From assembly GCA_947302515.1 (NCBI GenBank), contig CAMYVT010000018.1, positions 1 through 33,815 of the forward strand: 33,815 nt of DNA, given 5' to 3'. The notes below the pieces were generated by a model. It was not told the origin of the DNA, ran no database searches, and worked only from the letters and a program-made list of their open reading frames with translations. Origin of the DNA: an uncultured Caryophanales bacterium. Lineage in GTDB: Bacteria; Bacillota_I; Bacilli_A; RF39; UBA660. Position 1 is the stretch's first letter. Each line of letters opens with the position of its first letter. Both the position numbers and the translations under genes were made by a program. Positions 7,591 to 15,910 of the stretch are shown here, piece after piece.

Positions 7591-8940
7591 ATGAGTTATG
7601 CAAGATGGGCTACTAAAGAAGAGGTAGTCAACAGATTAGAGGAAGTTAATTTAGATACAGGGGTTAAGGAGTCAGGTACACCTATTGCTTATGATGATAA
7701 GCATTTATATATTGATTCAAAGGAATCTCATAATTTAATTATTGGAAGTACTGGTAGTGGTAAAACACAAGCTATTATTTTACCTATGCTTAAGCTTTCA
7801 ATGTTAGCAGAAGAAAGCTTTGTTGTTAATGATCCTAAAGGTGAATTATATAAGAGATGTTCTTCAGCATTAAAAGATAAGGGATATGAAGTTATTGCTC
7901 TTGATTTTGATGATGCTAAATATGGTAATAGTTGGAATCCTTTAAGAATGCCATATCAATTATATAATTCTGGTGAAAAGGATAAAGCTATTAAATGTGT
8001 AGAAGATATTGCTTATTATTTATTCTATGAAAACGAGAAGAATGTTGATCCTTTCTGGACTAATTCTGTTATTGATTATTTTACTGGTATAAGCTTATAC
8101 TTATTCGAAAATGCTAAAGAAGACGAAGTAAGTATAGAAAGTATTGCTAACTTTAGTAATTATTTAAATACTAAAGGAACTAGTGAAAACTTTATGAGTA
8201 AAATTGATACTAAGAGCAAAATATATTTAAATGTTGTTGGTACTTTAAATGCTCCATCTGAAACTAGAGGAAGTATATTATCAGTATTTAATCAAAAAAT
8301 TAAGAGATATATTTCTAGAGAAAATTTATCTAATATGTTATCTAGTAGTGATTTTGAAATTAAAGAATTATCTACTAAACCTACTGCATTATTTATAATT
8401 AGTGGTGTTTCAAATTATTGTAATAATTTAATACCATTACTTGTTAATCAAGTAGTTGATTATATTGATATGTTAGGTAAAAGCAAAAAGCATTTTAATA
8501 TACTTCTTGATGAATTCGATAGTATGGTTCCTATTAGAGATTTCTCACGTATGATTGAATTATGTCGTTCTTTAAATGTACGTATTACTGTTACTATACG
8601 TAGTTATATACACTTATGCAGTATGTATTCTAAAGAAGAAGCTGAAATCCTTAAGATGTGTTTCGGTAATCTAATCTATTTATTAAGTGATGATATTTAT
8701 ACTCTTGAAGAGATTTCTAAATATTGTGGTATGCAAATGATTAATAACGAATTAGTTCCTTTAATTACTATTGAAGAGCTTAAGATGATTAATACTTTTG
8801 AAGGTATTGTTATTATGCCTAGAATGATGCCTTATAAGACTAAATTCTTACCAGATTTTAAAATAGACTGGGGAATTAATTTTAATGATTCTGATATACC
8901 TACCAGATCTTTTAAAGAGATAAAGTATTATTCTGAATAA
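7591..8940 (+). CDS. Orphan VirD4/TraG-type coupling ATPase, cytoplasmic form
   Basis: The 449-residue protein has the hallmarks of type IV coupling proteins: Walker A GSTGSGKT (52-59), the family block VVNDPKGELYKR (about 78-89), NSWNPLRMPY, and Walker B NILLDEFDSM. The ending around IMPRMMPYKTKFLP also fits TraG/VirD4. It starts MSYARWATKEEV, which resembles the region that follows the N-terminal membrane anchor in VirD4 proteins; no membrane helix is present. There is no relaxase, VirB4 or other mating-pair gene in the window. The start has a strong GGAGG. It is a single-gene unit between its promoter and a hairpin terminator. A DNA- or protein-pumping or helicase-like role is possible; the partner is unknown. 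Confidence 0.85.
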   Translation: MSYARWATKEEVVNRLEEVNLDTGVKESGTPIAYDDKHLYIDSKESHNLIIGSTGSGKTQAIILPMLKLSMLAEESFVVNDPKGELYKRCSSALKDKGYEVIALDFDDAKYGNSWNPLRMPYQLYNSGEKDKAIKCVEDIAYYLFYENEKNVDPFWTNSVIDYFTGISLYLFENAKEDEVSIESIANFSNYLNTKGTSENFMSKIDTKSKIYLNVVGTLNAPSETRGSILSVFNQKIKRYISRENLSNMLSSSDFEIKELSTKPTALFIISGVSNYCNNLIPLLVNQVVDYIDMLGKSKKHFNILLDEFDSMVPIRDFSRMIELCRSLNVRITVTIRSYIHLCSMYSKEEAEILKMCFGNLIYLLSDDIYTLEEISKYCGMQMINNELVPLITIEELKMINTFEGIVIMPRMMPYKTKFLPDFKIDWGINFNDSDIPTRSFKEIKYYSE

Positions 8941-8947
8941 AATAAGT

Positions 8948-8974
8948 AAAAAAGATAATTTGATTATCTTTTTT
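8948..8974 (+). terminator. Terminator of the VirD4/TraG-like gene
   Basis: A 12-bp hairpin (8948-8959 with 8963-8974, loop TTG) ends in a T run. Confidence 0.85.
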
Positions 8975-8987
8975 CTTATGTTATAAT
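8960..8987 (+). promoter_or_regulatory. Promoter of the nucleotidyltransferase gene, overlapping the upstream terminator
   Basis: TTGATT (8960-8965), 16-bp spacer, TATAAT (8982-8987). The -35 is made from the loop and 3' arm of the terminator above. Confidence 0.6.
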
Positions 8988-9011
8988 GTATATATAATAG
9001 GGTGTGATAAT

Positions 9012-10166
9012 ATGGGTAAACTTATTAGTTCGGATGATGAAAAAGAACTACGTAGAGAACAAATTACTTTACTTATAAAATCTTATTATAATAAATTAGA
9101 TTTTTTACATTATGAATCTTTTGATGTATTAATAGAAAAAGCTCTTAATTTGTTTTTAGATTCTGATTTAACAATTGATGAAATTAATGAAAAAGTATTG
9201 GATGCTATTGCTGATAGAAAAAGAGCTATTGATGAAAGATATGATGATGATAATGTTAAAAATAATCATGAAATTATATATGGTCGTTTAGAGCAGATAG
9301 CTAGAGAACTTAATAAAGAAGGAATTGATTATCAATTAGCAGGTGCTTTATGTGGGTATATTAAATATGATGAAGAATCTGATAGATGTCATGATGATAT
9401 AGATTTTAATGTTAATGAAGAAGATCTTGATAAATTTAGAAAAATATGTATTAAATTAGGATTACGTTTTGAAGATAATAGATTGACTTCTCCCAGAGTA
9501 TTAGAAGATGGAATACCTCATGGTGAACATGAAGTAATTGCAAATGATCCTAATAGTGATTTTCATATTGGAGTATTTCCTTTTGAAAGAAAGAAAGATG
9601 GAACAGTTATTTCTAAAGGATATTATCATGATGATAATGGTAATCCATGTGTAAGAGAAGAAATCTATTCTGATGAACTTGCTAAAGAAATATTTAATGG
9701 AGAAGAAGTTGATTTTAGAGGTACTCCTATTAAGATTACTCCTCCTGAATTAGTATATTCTTATAAATATTATACTAGAAATCAAAAGGATCAGCATGAT
9801 ATATTATTCTTAGAGAATAGAATAGATAGTGATAAGTATTTAAAAATACAAATGTTAATGAAAGATAGAACTGTTGATTATGTTCCGGTTAAAGATTTAG
9901 TTACTTTAGATAGTACAGACGATGAACTTGGATTAATGTTTGAAGATAATGAAGAAAAATCTGAAGAATTGAATTCTTCAAGGAAGAAGGAGGGTATAAA
10001 AATGCTTGTAAAAGAAAAAAAAGATGAACAACAAGTTGAACAGCAAGAGCAAGTAAGTGTTAATGAAGAAGGTTTCATTAGTAATGCCATTATTACTACG
10101 CTTGCTTTAATTACTTTCGTTTTATGTTTTATCGGTGTAGCTGTTATTTACCTTATACAAATGTAA
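9012..10166 (+). CDS. Membrane-anchored nucleotidyltransferase-fold protein
   Basis: The 384-residue protein starts with a helical region (1-80). A nucleotidyltransferase-like core follows: QLAGALCGYIKYDEESDRCH (108-127) then DDIDF (128-132), giving the Asp129-x-Asp131 metal pair of the superfamily. The order fits the hG..DxD layout of aminoglycoside-type and AbiEii-like enzymes. The stretch FNGEEVDFRGTPIKITPPEL and the following YSYKYYTRNQKDQHD are typical of the C-terminal half. Residues 310-355 are a charged linker and 358-381 a membrane helix. The substrate is unknown. An in-frame internal start may also make the C-terminal anchor alone (separate entry). It is a single-gene unit with its own promoter and terminator. 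Confidence 0.75.
   Translation: MGKLISSDDEKELRREQITLLIKSYYNKLDFLHYESFDVLIEKALNLFLDSDLTIDEINEKVLDAIADRKRAIDERYDDDNVKNNHEIIYGRLEQIARELNKEGIDYQLAGALCGYIKYDEESDRCHDDIDFNVNEEDLDKFRKICIKLGLRFEDNRLTSPRVLEDGIPHGEHEVIANDPNSDFHIGVFPFERKKDGTVISKGYYHDDNGNPCVREEIYSDELAKEIFNGEEVDFRGTPIKITPPELVYSYKYYTRNQKDQHDILFLENRIDSDKYLKIQMLMKDRTVDYVPVKDLVTLDSTDDELGLMFEDNEEKSEELNSSRKKEGIKMLVKEKKDEQQVEQQEQVSVNEEGFISNAIITTLALITFVLCFIGVAVIYLIQM
9987..9994 (+). promoter_or_regulatory. Strong internal ribosome-binding site
   Basis: AAGGAGGG lies inside the nucleotidyltransferase gene, 7 nt before an in-frame ATG at 10002. Confidence 0.65.
10002..10166 (+). CDS. Possible internal 54-residue single-pass membrane protein, same frame as the nucleotidyltransferase
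   Basis: Starting at Met331 of the larger protein, this frame begins MLVKEKKDEQQVEQQEQ, is Glu/Gln-rich, and carries one membrane helix (about residues 28-52 of the short form). The ATG is preceded by a nearly perfect Shine-Dalgarno sequence at optimal spacing, stronger than the one at the full-length start. It could be an independent small protein joined to the upstream gene by loss of a stop codon, or a second product of one gene. Whether it is made is not shown by sequence. Confidence 0.4.
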   Translation: MLVKEKKDEQQVEQQEQVSVNEEGFISNAIITTLALITFVLCFIGVAVIYLIQM

Positions 10167-10167
10167 A

Positions 10168-10191
10168 AAAAGATGTCTTATGACATCTTTT
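10168..10191. terminator. Bidirectional terminator between the convergent nucleotidyltransferase and ackA genes
   Basis: A 10-bp hairpin (10168-10177 with 10182-10191, loop of four) has an A run on one side and a T run on the other. Confidence 0.8.
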
Positions 10192-11443
10192 ATTTTGCAT
10201 TTTTCATTATATATACTTTTGATTCATCTTTATCTTTCATTTGATGAACAATTCTATAAGTATCTTTTAATATCATTCCTTCTTCATCTGTAGGAACTAC
10301 ATATACTGGTATTTTTGATTCTGGGCTAGTAATTATTCCTTCATTTTTTTCTTTATATCCAGCTATTTGATCATTAACATAATCATCTACATATGTTTCT
10401 AATACTGGTGCTAATTCATCTAGTATTTCTGCTCTTAATGATATCGCATTTTCACCAATACCTGCAGTAAAGACTATAGCATCTATTTTACCTTTGGCTT
10501 CAAAATAGTATTTAGCAATATGATCTATAATTGATTTTTTTAACATTTTTACTGCTAAATCTGCTTCTTCATATCCTTGTTCTTGAAGATCTTGAACATC
10601 TCTTAAATCATTCTTAGAAGCTATTCCTAATAATCCACTATTTTTATTTAATGCATTAGTTACTTCTTCTACTGTCATATTTCTTTCATGACAAATATAC
10701 TCTATAATTGATGGATCAATTTCTCCACTTCTTGTTCCCATCATTAATCCATCTAATGGTGTTAATCCCATAGATGTATCTCTACATTCACCATCCATTA
10801 CTAGAGTTATACTTGCTCCACTACCGATATGGCAAACAATTAGATTTGGATATGGATTATCTAATTTTTCTTTCATATGCTCTGTAATATATTTATGACT
10901 TGTTCCATGGAATCCATATCTTCTAACGCCATTTTCTTTATACCATTCATAAGGTGTTGGATACATATAATTTTCTTTAGGCATTGTTTGATGAAATGCT
11001 GTATCAAATACAGCTATTTGTGGAACATTTGGGAAAGCATATTGCATTGCTTTTATTGCAGATATTTGTCCCGGATGATGTAGAGGTCCAAATTTTGTCA
11101 ATTCTTCAATATTTCCTATTACTTCATCATCTATTAAGACTGAATCTTTATAATATTCTCCTCCATGTAATACTCTATTACCTATACCTTTTATTTCAGA
11201 TATATCATCTAATAATCCTTTATCAGATAATTCTCCTATTAATACTCCTATAGCAAAAGCATGTGATAGTATTGGTAGTTGTTCTTTTATTTTTTGATCT
11301 TTAGTTTTTATACTATAAAAACTATCAGTAGAACCAATCTTTTCAAAATTACCACTCGCTAATAATTCTTCATCAGGCATTCCATATAATGAAAATTTTA
11401 GAGAAGAACTTCCTGCGTTTACTATTAAAAACTTCTCTTTCAT
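10190..11443 (-). CDS. ackA: Acetate kinase
   Basis: The 417-residue protein is close to the usual 400. It carries all signatures: NAGSSSLK (9-16), Arg90 in NRVLHGG, FDTAFHQTMP with Asp147, GFHGTSH with His179, CHIGSGAS (204-211), MMGTRSGEIDP with Arg238, and FTAGIGEN. These are the phosphate, acetate and ATP-binding residues of the ASKHA-fold enzyme, which makes ATP and acetate from acetyl phosphate. No phosphotransacetylase gene is adjacent. A GAGGTGAT ribosome site precedes the ATG. The neighbouring divergent gene is a PflX-like radical SAM protein, consistent with mixed-acid-type fermentation but not proof of a shared pathway. Confidence 0.97.
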   Translation of the reverse strand: MKEKFLIVNAGSSSLKFSLYGMPDEELLASGNFEKIGSTDSFYSIKTKDQKIKEQLPILSHAFAIGVLIGELSDKGLLDDISEIKGIGNRVLHGGEYYKDSVLIDDEVIGNIEELTKFGPLHHPGQISAIKAMQYAFPNVPQIAVFDTAFHQTMPKENYMYPTPYEWYKENGVRRYGFHGTSHKYITEHMKEKLDNPYPNLIVCHIGSGASITLVMDGECRDTSMGLTPLDGLMMGTRSGEIDPSIIEYICHERNMTVEEVTNALNKNSGLLGIASKNDLRDVQDLQEQGYEEADLAVKMLKKSIIDHIAKYYFEAKGKIDAIVFTAGIGENAISLRAEILDELAPVLETYVDDYVNDQIAGYKEKNEGIITSPESKIPVYVVPTDEEGMILKDTYRIVHQMKDKDESKVYIMKNAK

Positions 11444-11473
11444 GAGATCACCTCTTTTTAATAAACTGTTAAT

Positions 11474-11502
11474 ATGATACCATAAATATCAGTTTTTCGC
11501 AA
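11474..11502 (-). promoter_or_regulatory. ackA promoter
   Basis: TTGCGA (11502-11497), 17-bp spacer, TATCAT (11479-11474) on the minus strand. Confidence 0.55.
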
Positions 11503-11517
11503 GAATTAATTGTTTTA

Positions 11518-11526
11518 TGGTAGAAT
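11518..11526 (+). promoter_or_regulatory. Extended -10 promoter of the radical SAM gene
   Basis: TGGTAGAAT, 17 bp upstream of the ATG. No clear -35 is present. Confidence 0.4.
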
Positions 11527-11543
11527 AATCATGAGGTGTTCTT

Positions 11544-12434
11544 ATGGAATTATTAAAGCATTGTATGTTATGTCCCAGAAAGTGTGGAGTTAATAGATAT
11601 GAGAACGTTGGTGCTTGTGGAGCATCTAACAAAGTTAAATTGGCCTACTATAGTCTACATAAATGGGAAGAACCTGTTATATCTGGAAATAATGGTAGTG
11701 GTACTGTTTTCTTCTCACACTGTAATATGAAGTGCATTTACTGTCAGAATAAGAAAATTAGTATCGATGGTTATGGAAAAACTATATCTAATAAAAAATT
11801 AGGAGAAGTATTTTTAAAACTACAAGAGATGGGAGCTCATAATATTAATTTAGTAACTCCTACGCATTATGTTCCAAATATTGCATTAATACTTCGCAAA
11901 TTGAAAGATAATGCTTTGAAAATTCCAGTAGTTTATAACACTAGTAGTTATGAGAGTGTTGGAACAATTATGATGATGAGAGGTCTTATTGATATCTATC
12001 TTGCTGATTTAAGATACTATGATGATCAATTAGGTATTAATTACTCTGGCGTTTCAAATTATTTTGAAAATGCTACTATGTCTATTGATGAAATGTATAG
12101 ACAAGTTGGTAGTCCAGAAATTGATAAAAATGGATTAATGAAAAAAGGCCTAATTGTTAGAGTACTTATTTTACCTGGACATTTAGATGATTCTAAAAAA
12201 ATAATTAAATATTTATATAAAACGTATGGTGATGATATTTTTATTAGTATCATGAATCAATATACTCCTGTTAATACATGTATTTATAATAATTTAAATC
12301 GTAAGCTTACTGAGGATGAATATAACGAAGTTATTAAATATGCTTTGGAGCTTGGAATTACTAATGCATTTATACAAGAAGAAGGTACTCAGGATGAAAG
12401 CTTTATACCTGATTTTAACACAAAGATAATTTGA
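11544..12434 (+). CDS. Radical SAM protein, PflX-like (COG1313 type)
   Basis: The 296-residue protein has the radical SAM cluster motif C60-x3-C64-x2-C67 (HCNMKCIYCQN). An extra cysteine set at the N-terminus (C7, C10, C14 and C25 in CMLCPRKCGVNR and GACGA) probably binds a second centre. This arrangement and the block LVTPTHYVP belong to the family called PflX or putative pyruvate formate-lyase activating enzyme homologues. Related proteins also lie near AmmeMemoRadiSam genes. It is not the canonical PflA, which is shorter and lacks this N-terminus, and no pflB is in the window. The target protein or substrate is unknown. It is divergent from ackA, ends on TGA, and is followed by the thioredoxin gene. 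Confidence 0.85.
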   Translation: MELLKHCMLCPRKCGVNRYENVGACGASNKVKLAYYSLHKWEEPVISGNNGSGTVFFSHCNMKCIYCQNKKISIDGYGKTISNKKLGEVFLKLQEMGAHNINLVTPTHYVPNIALILRKLKDNALKIPVVYNTSSYESVGTIMMMRGLIDIYLADLRYYDDQLGINYSGVSNYFENATMSIDEMYRQVGSPEIDKNGLMKKGLIVRVLILPGHLDDSKKIIKYLYKTYGDDIFISIMNQYTPVNTCIYNNLNRKLTEDEYNEVIKYALELGITNAFIQEEGTQDESFIPDFNTKII

Positions 12435-12458
12435 TTTTTTATTAAATTGTGTTATTAT
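12431..12458 (+). promoter_or_regulatory. Promoter of the thioredoxin gene
   Basis: TTGATT (12431-12436, overlapping the upstream stop codon), 16-bp spacer, TATTAT (12453-12458) with TGT just upstream. Confidence 0.5.
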
Positions 12459-12478
12459 TATTTTAGGAGGTTAAAAAA

Positions 12479-13024
12479 ATGAAAGGTTTAAAAATATTGG
12501 TTGTATTACTAGTAATGATAGTATTATTACCATTTGTTGTTTATGCTGAAGGAGAAGAAGCTACTACTACTGAACAAGATAATCGTGCTAAAGTATATTT
12601 CTTCCATGGAGAAACTTGTCCTCATTGTCAAGAAGCTAGAACATGGTTTGAATCTATTCAAGAAGAATATGGTGATAAATTTGTTCTTGTTGAATATGAA
12701 GTTTGGAATGATGAAGAGAATGCTGCTTTAATGCAGAAAATCTCAGATGGAAGAAAAGATAATGCTACTGGTGTTCCATACATCTTATGTGGAGATAAAT
12801 CTTGGCTTGGTTTTGATGAGGCTTCTATGGCTTCTGAAATAACTGCTGCAATTAATGATGTTTATGCTACTGATGTTAGTGAAAGATATGATGCTGTTGC
12901 TTTATTTAGTAATGATGAAGTAAAAGAAGAAAAATCTAACGATGTACTTGCATTAGTTATTATTATATTAGTTGCTGGTGGTATTGGATACGGAATATAT
13001 AGAGCTAGAAAATCTGCTAATTAA
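12479..13024 (+). CDS. Membrane-anchored extracytoplasmic thioredoxin-like protein
   Basis: The 181-residue product has a signal sequence (residues 3-23, ending VVYA). A thioredoxin fold follows, with FFHGETCPHC, so the active site is Cys47-Pro-His-Cys50, then the cis-proline motif TGVPYILC. A C-terminal membrane helix (about 155-173) with a basic end completes it. CPHC is the DsbA-type active site, which favours oxidation or disulfide exchange outside the cell. The double anchor suggests the domain is tethered at the outer membrane face. AGGAGG precedes the ATG. Possible clients include the exported cysteine-containing TasA-like protein, which is inference. Confidence 0.85.
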   Translation: MKGLKILVVLLVMIVLLPFVVYAEGEEATTTEQDNRAKVYFFHGETCPHCQEARTWFESIQEEYGDKFVLVEYEVWNDEENAALMQKISDGRKDNATGVPYILCGDKSWLGFDEASMASEITAAINDVYATDVSERYDAVALFSNDEVKEEKSNDVLALVIIILVAGGIGYGIYRARKSAN

Positions 13025-13048
13025 AAAAGAACCAAATGGTTCTTTTTT
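13023..13048. terminator. Bidirectional terminator between the thioredoxin gene and the SipW operon
   Basis: An 11-bp hairpin (13023-13033 with 13038-13048, loop of four) is shared by convergent genes and contributes to both gene ends. Confidence 0.85.
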
Positions 13049-14151
13049 TATTCTTGTTCTTTTTTCTCTAAATCTCTTTGAATATCTACTACTTTAATTC
13101 CGTAAGTATACAAGATCTTATTAGCACTTGGAATAATAAAGTATACTCCTGTTTTTTTAGCATTCTCAATCATTAATATTGGTTGATTAATAGTATCTCT
13201 TATTTCTAACATATCAGTAAATGTATCTATTTTTAAACTCTTATATCCTGAAATATCAAATGTTCCATTTACTCTTTGAATGTAAGCACTATAGTTACCT
13301 AAAATCTTCTTTAATTCTCTTTCATAGATTGTCTTTGCAGTTTTAGTTGTTTCTGCGAAGATAATCATACGTACTATTAGAATTATTGAAATAACTAATG
13401 ATACTATTGCACATAATAAGAATAAAACATTTGCTTTTGATGGCTCTGAACAAATAATAGAATTATCCTCATTATCAATTATATTATTAGTTATATCCAT
13501 ACCCATAGTTTTATTAGTTAATGGTATTACTATTGATGTTACTGATTCATTAACATCGAATTGTTCTTTTGAACCACAATTATTTTGAACATCTACATAC
13601 AGATTTACTGATAGTGTACTTGTTACATTATCGATATCATATGTATGAATAAAATCTTTTATTAAATCATTATACTTATTATAATTAATATTAACTTCTT
13701 CTTTTATTTCAGTAGTTGCTTCTGTTGATGTTTTTTCTACTTTAGATATTAAAGTATCATCATATGTATATAGATTCTTATAAGTAGAATTATCTTTTAC
13801 TACTACATTTGCTTCTATTCTATATGCATATTTATAGCTTATTTCTTCTTTTTGAAGGGTTAATTTATAATCAAATGAAGCTGTAATATAATCAATTAAA
13901 TCACTTACATATTGATTATCTTTATCTCTAGTTTTTTCTCCATAGAATGTATTATCTTTCAAATATACTTTATAATCTACATCACTATTTTCAATATAAT
14001 TAACATATTTAACTTTATTAAGAGATGCATATGTATAGAAGAACAACGCTGAGAAGCCAATGAAAAGAATAATCATTCCTACATATGTAAGTAGTGATTT
14101 TTTTCTTCTAGCATCTTCTGCAAACATTTTGTCTACATCGCTCTTTTTCAT
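13048..14151 (-). CDS. DUF5305-like bitopic membrane protein of the SipW cluster
   Basis: The 367-residue protein has an N-terminal membrane helix (about residues 20-43), a large extracytoplasmic beta-rich region (about 44-235) and a second helix (about 241-264). A cytoplasmic C-terminal domain follows (265-367, with LKIDTFTDMLEIRDTINQPI). The phrase Y-x-x-x-Y-x-Y at the start of the outer region, with two outer cysteines, and its place downstream of a SipW-type signal peptidase match DUF5305. That family recurs in archaeal and bacterial clusters with such peptidases. The N-terminus is basic and cytoplasmic. AAGGGAG precedes the ATG, 21 bp after the peptidase gene. Biochemical function is unknown; an accessory or assembly role for the secreted fibre-like protein is inferred. 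Confidence 0.75.
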   Translation of the reverse strand: MKKSDVDKMFAEDARRKKSLLTYVGMIILFIGFSALFFYTYASLNKVKYVNYIENSDVDYKVYLKDNTFYGEKTRDKDNQYVSDLIDYITASFDYKLTLQKEEISYKYAYRIEANVVVKDNSTYKNLYTYDDTLISKVEKTSTEATTEIKEEVNINYNKYNDLIKDFIHTYDIDNVTSTLSVNLYVDVQNNCGSKEQFDVNESVTSIVIPLTNKTMGMDITNNIIDNEDNSIICSEPSKANVLFLLCAIVSLVISIILIVRMIIFAETTKTAKTIYERELKKILGNYSAYIQRVNGTFDISGYKSLKIDTFTDMLEIRDTINQPILMIENAKKTGVYFIIPSANKILYTYGIKVVDIQRDLEKKEQE

Positions 14152-14172
14152 ATTTTCTCCCTTCTTTCTTTT

Positions 14173-15321
14173 TTAGCTAAATAATTCGTTTATAAACAAT
14201 GTTGGATATCCAATATAAGGTATTCTAAAATGATATATACCCATAATATCCTTTATTGTACGATAGTCTTCATCCATATAGTCATTAGCATCACCTTTAG
14301 TATAATATCTTACTTGTCCATTTACTTTTTGTACTTCGACTACTCTATGAATTAATCTTAATTTATCTTTTCTGAAAATAACTATGTCTCCTTTATTAAC
14401 TCTTTGTCCATGATTGCTTTCAAATACAGCAGCATCTCCATAATTTATAGTTCCAGTCATACTACCTGATCCTATAACTATTATTCCAAATCTAAACTGG
14501 CATGATACTAGCATAGCAATTAATGCAGTTACTACTAGTATTACAGTTATTTGAATAGCATTTTTTCTTTTTTCTCTAAATGGTACTGCATGTTTATCTT
14601 TAGTATAAGCATATTCCATTATTAAATACATAATATATGGATATGTCATTCTTAAGAATGATCTAAAGTAAATATACATATTAGGTATTACTGGTATTAT
14701 GTATGCATATAATGATGTAATTAACCTATAAATAATAATTCCTTTATAGCCATATTTTCTTGATGAATAATTATAGAATAAATTACATGATATAGAGGCA
14801 CATAATATGAATCCTACTAAACCTAAGAATCCATCTAATGTTTCTAGATTATAGACTCCTCTAAATATTATTAAATCTATTAATACCATATTGGTAAATG
14901 TAATAAACTTAGAAAAATCTATACTTTTATTTCCTATTTTAATACTTCCATCTTGTACTAATAATATATTTCTTACTATTTCTGATGAAACTATTATTAT
15001 TACTGTTGGAATTATAAACTGTATTATTGAGTTTATTCCAAATACTATAGTTTGTTTACTAAAAGTATAGAATAGTAAACCCATCAAATAAAATGATCCT
15101 ACATATAGTATTGCAAAACCTAATAGTAATAGCATTATTTCTTTTTCATATAATGGCGTTTTAAACTTTCTTTTGAAAGTATTTTTTATTAATAACATAT
15201 ATATGAATAATAAGAATGCTAATACTGGTTGTGTCATATTATTTGATACAATGAGAGCAACAAATAAGATTATTAATAATATGACTTCAAATAAATATAA
15301 TTTTAATTTGCTTTCTTTCAT
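14173..15321 (-). CDS. SipW-type signal peptidase I with a long multi-spanning N-terminal region
   Basis: The 382-residue protein has the catalytic domain in its last 100 residues: IGSGSMTGTINYGD with Ser287, LIHRVV with His325, and TKGDAND. A Ser-His pair instead of Ser-Lys is the mark of the ER-type (SipW/archaeal) peptidases. The first 280 residues contain about eight or nine membrane helices, whereas ordinary SipW is about 190 residues with one or two. The frame extends 19 codons further up, into the end of the preceding gene. I choose the ATG at 15321 because GAGGG lies upstream at normal spacing. It is the second gene of the TasA-like / SipW / DUF5305 operon and should cleave the signal peptide of the first gene product. 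Confidence 0.85.
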   Translation of the reverse strand: MKESKLKLYLFEVILLIILFVALIVSNNMTQPVLAFLLFIYMLLIKNTFKRKFKTPLYEKEIMLLLLGFAILYVGSFYLMGLLFYTFSKQTIVFGINSIIQFIIPTVIIIVSSEIVRNILLVQDGSIKIGNKSIDFSKFITFTNMVLIDLIIFRGVYNLETLDGFLGLVGFILCASISCNLFYNYSSRKYGYKGIIIYRLITSLYAYIIPVIPNMYIYFRSFLRMTYPYIMYLIMEYAYTKDKHAVPFREKRKNAIQITVILVVTALIAMLVSCQFRFGIIVIGSGSMTGTINYGDAAVFESNHGQRVNKGDIVIFRKDKLRLIHRVVEVQKVNGQVRYYTKGDANDYMDEDYRTIKDIMGIYHFRIPYIGYPTLFINELFS

Positions 15322-15361
15322 ACTATCCCTCTTTCTTTGTTGCCTACGTTCTATCAAATAA

Positions 15362-15895
15362 CTACTCTTGAGTAGCACTAATGTTAGCTAATTTAACATA
15401 GAAATTTTCTGTATGAGTTGTATCTCCTACCCATGCTTTCTTTAAAGTTACTGTAACTGTGAAAGTAGTAGTACTATTTGAACTTAATGTTTGTGTTCCA
15501 GCCCATCCAGCAGTTACACCAACGTTGAAGTATTCGCTAGTACTATTAGTCCATTGAGTAGTATATCCACTATCTGAATAAACAAGTAAATTTGAAGCTA
15601 CTAATTCAGCACCAATTCCTTGTGGACTGTAGTTTTTAACTTCAAATACACAGGTTTGTTGTTGTCCAACAGTATCTAATGTTACAACACAAGTTCCAGT
15701 TTCTGATTCAGCTGCAGCTGTAGCAGTTCCTGTTCCAGATGTAGTTCCATCAAATGCAACTTTGAATTCATTAGTAGTTGTTGCATTGGCAGTTCCTGTT
15801 ACTGTTAGATTTGCAGCTGTGATAGCATAACCTATACCGATTGCAACTACTGCTACTAAAATGGCTACTGCGATTACAACATTTTTCTTCTTCAT
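15362..15895 (-). CDS. TasA/CalY (camelysin)-like secreted protein with SipW-type signal
   Basis: The 177-residue protein has a basic start (MKKKN), a hydrophobic stretch (6-22) and the motif GIGYA near residue 21. LTVTGTANATT follows, the usual layout of SipW-dependent signal peptides in TasA/CalY proteins. The mature part is beta-rich and Thr/Ser-rich. Cys70 and Cys83 could form a disulfide. It ends KLANISATQE without a wall anchor. Such proteins assemble into biofilm fibres or act as surface proteins; which applies here is unknown. It heads the operon, has GAGGAGGTG before the ATG, and is preceded by an unusually long structured leader. Confidence 0.8.
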   Translation of the reverse strand: MKKKNVVIAVAILVAVVAIGIGYAITAANLTVTGTANATTTNEFKVAFDGTTSGTGTATAAAESETGTCVVTLDTVGQQQTCVFEVKNYSPQGIGAELVASNLLVYSDSGYTTQWTNSTSEYFNVGVTAGWAGTQTLSSNSTTTFTVTVTLKKAWVGDTTHTENFYVKLANISATQE

Positions 15896-15910
15896 TCTTT
15901 CACCTCCTCA

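Noticed and set aside
9878..10090. A Ser/Cys-rich minus-strand frame opposite the nucleotidyltransferase linker
   Set aside because: The odd composition is the reverse of Glu/Lys/Gln codons in the linker; there is no ribosome site.
7591..10166. An integrated conjugative element containing the VirD4-like and nucleotidyltransferase genes
   Set aside because: No integrase, relaxase or flanking direct repeats are visible; each gene has its own promoter and terminator like its neighbours.
15322..15378. A 19-residue extension of the SipW-type peptidase
   Set aside because: It would overlap the stop of the TasA-like gene and lacks a ribosome site, unlike the ATG at 15321.
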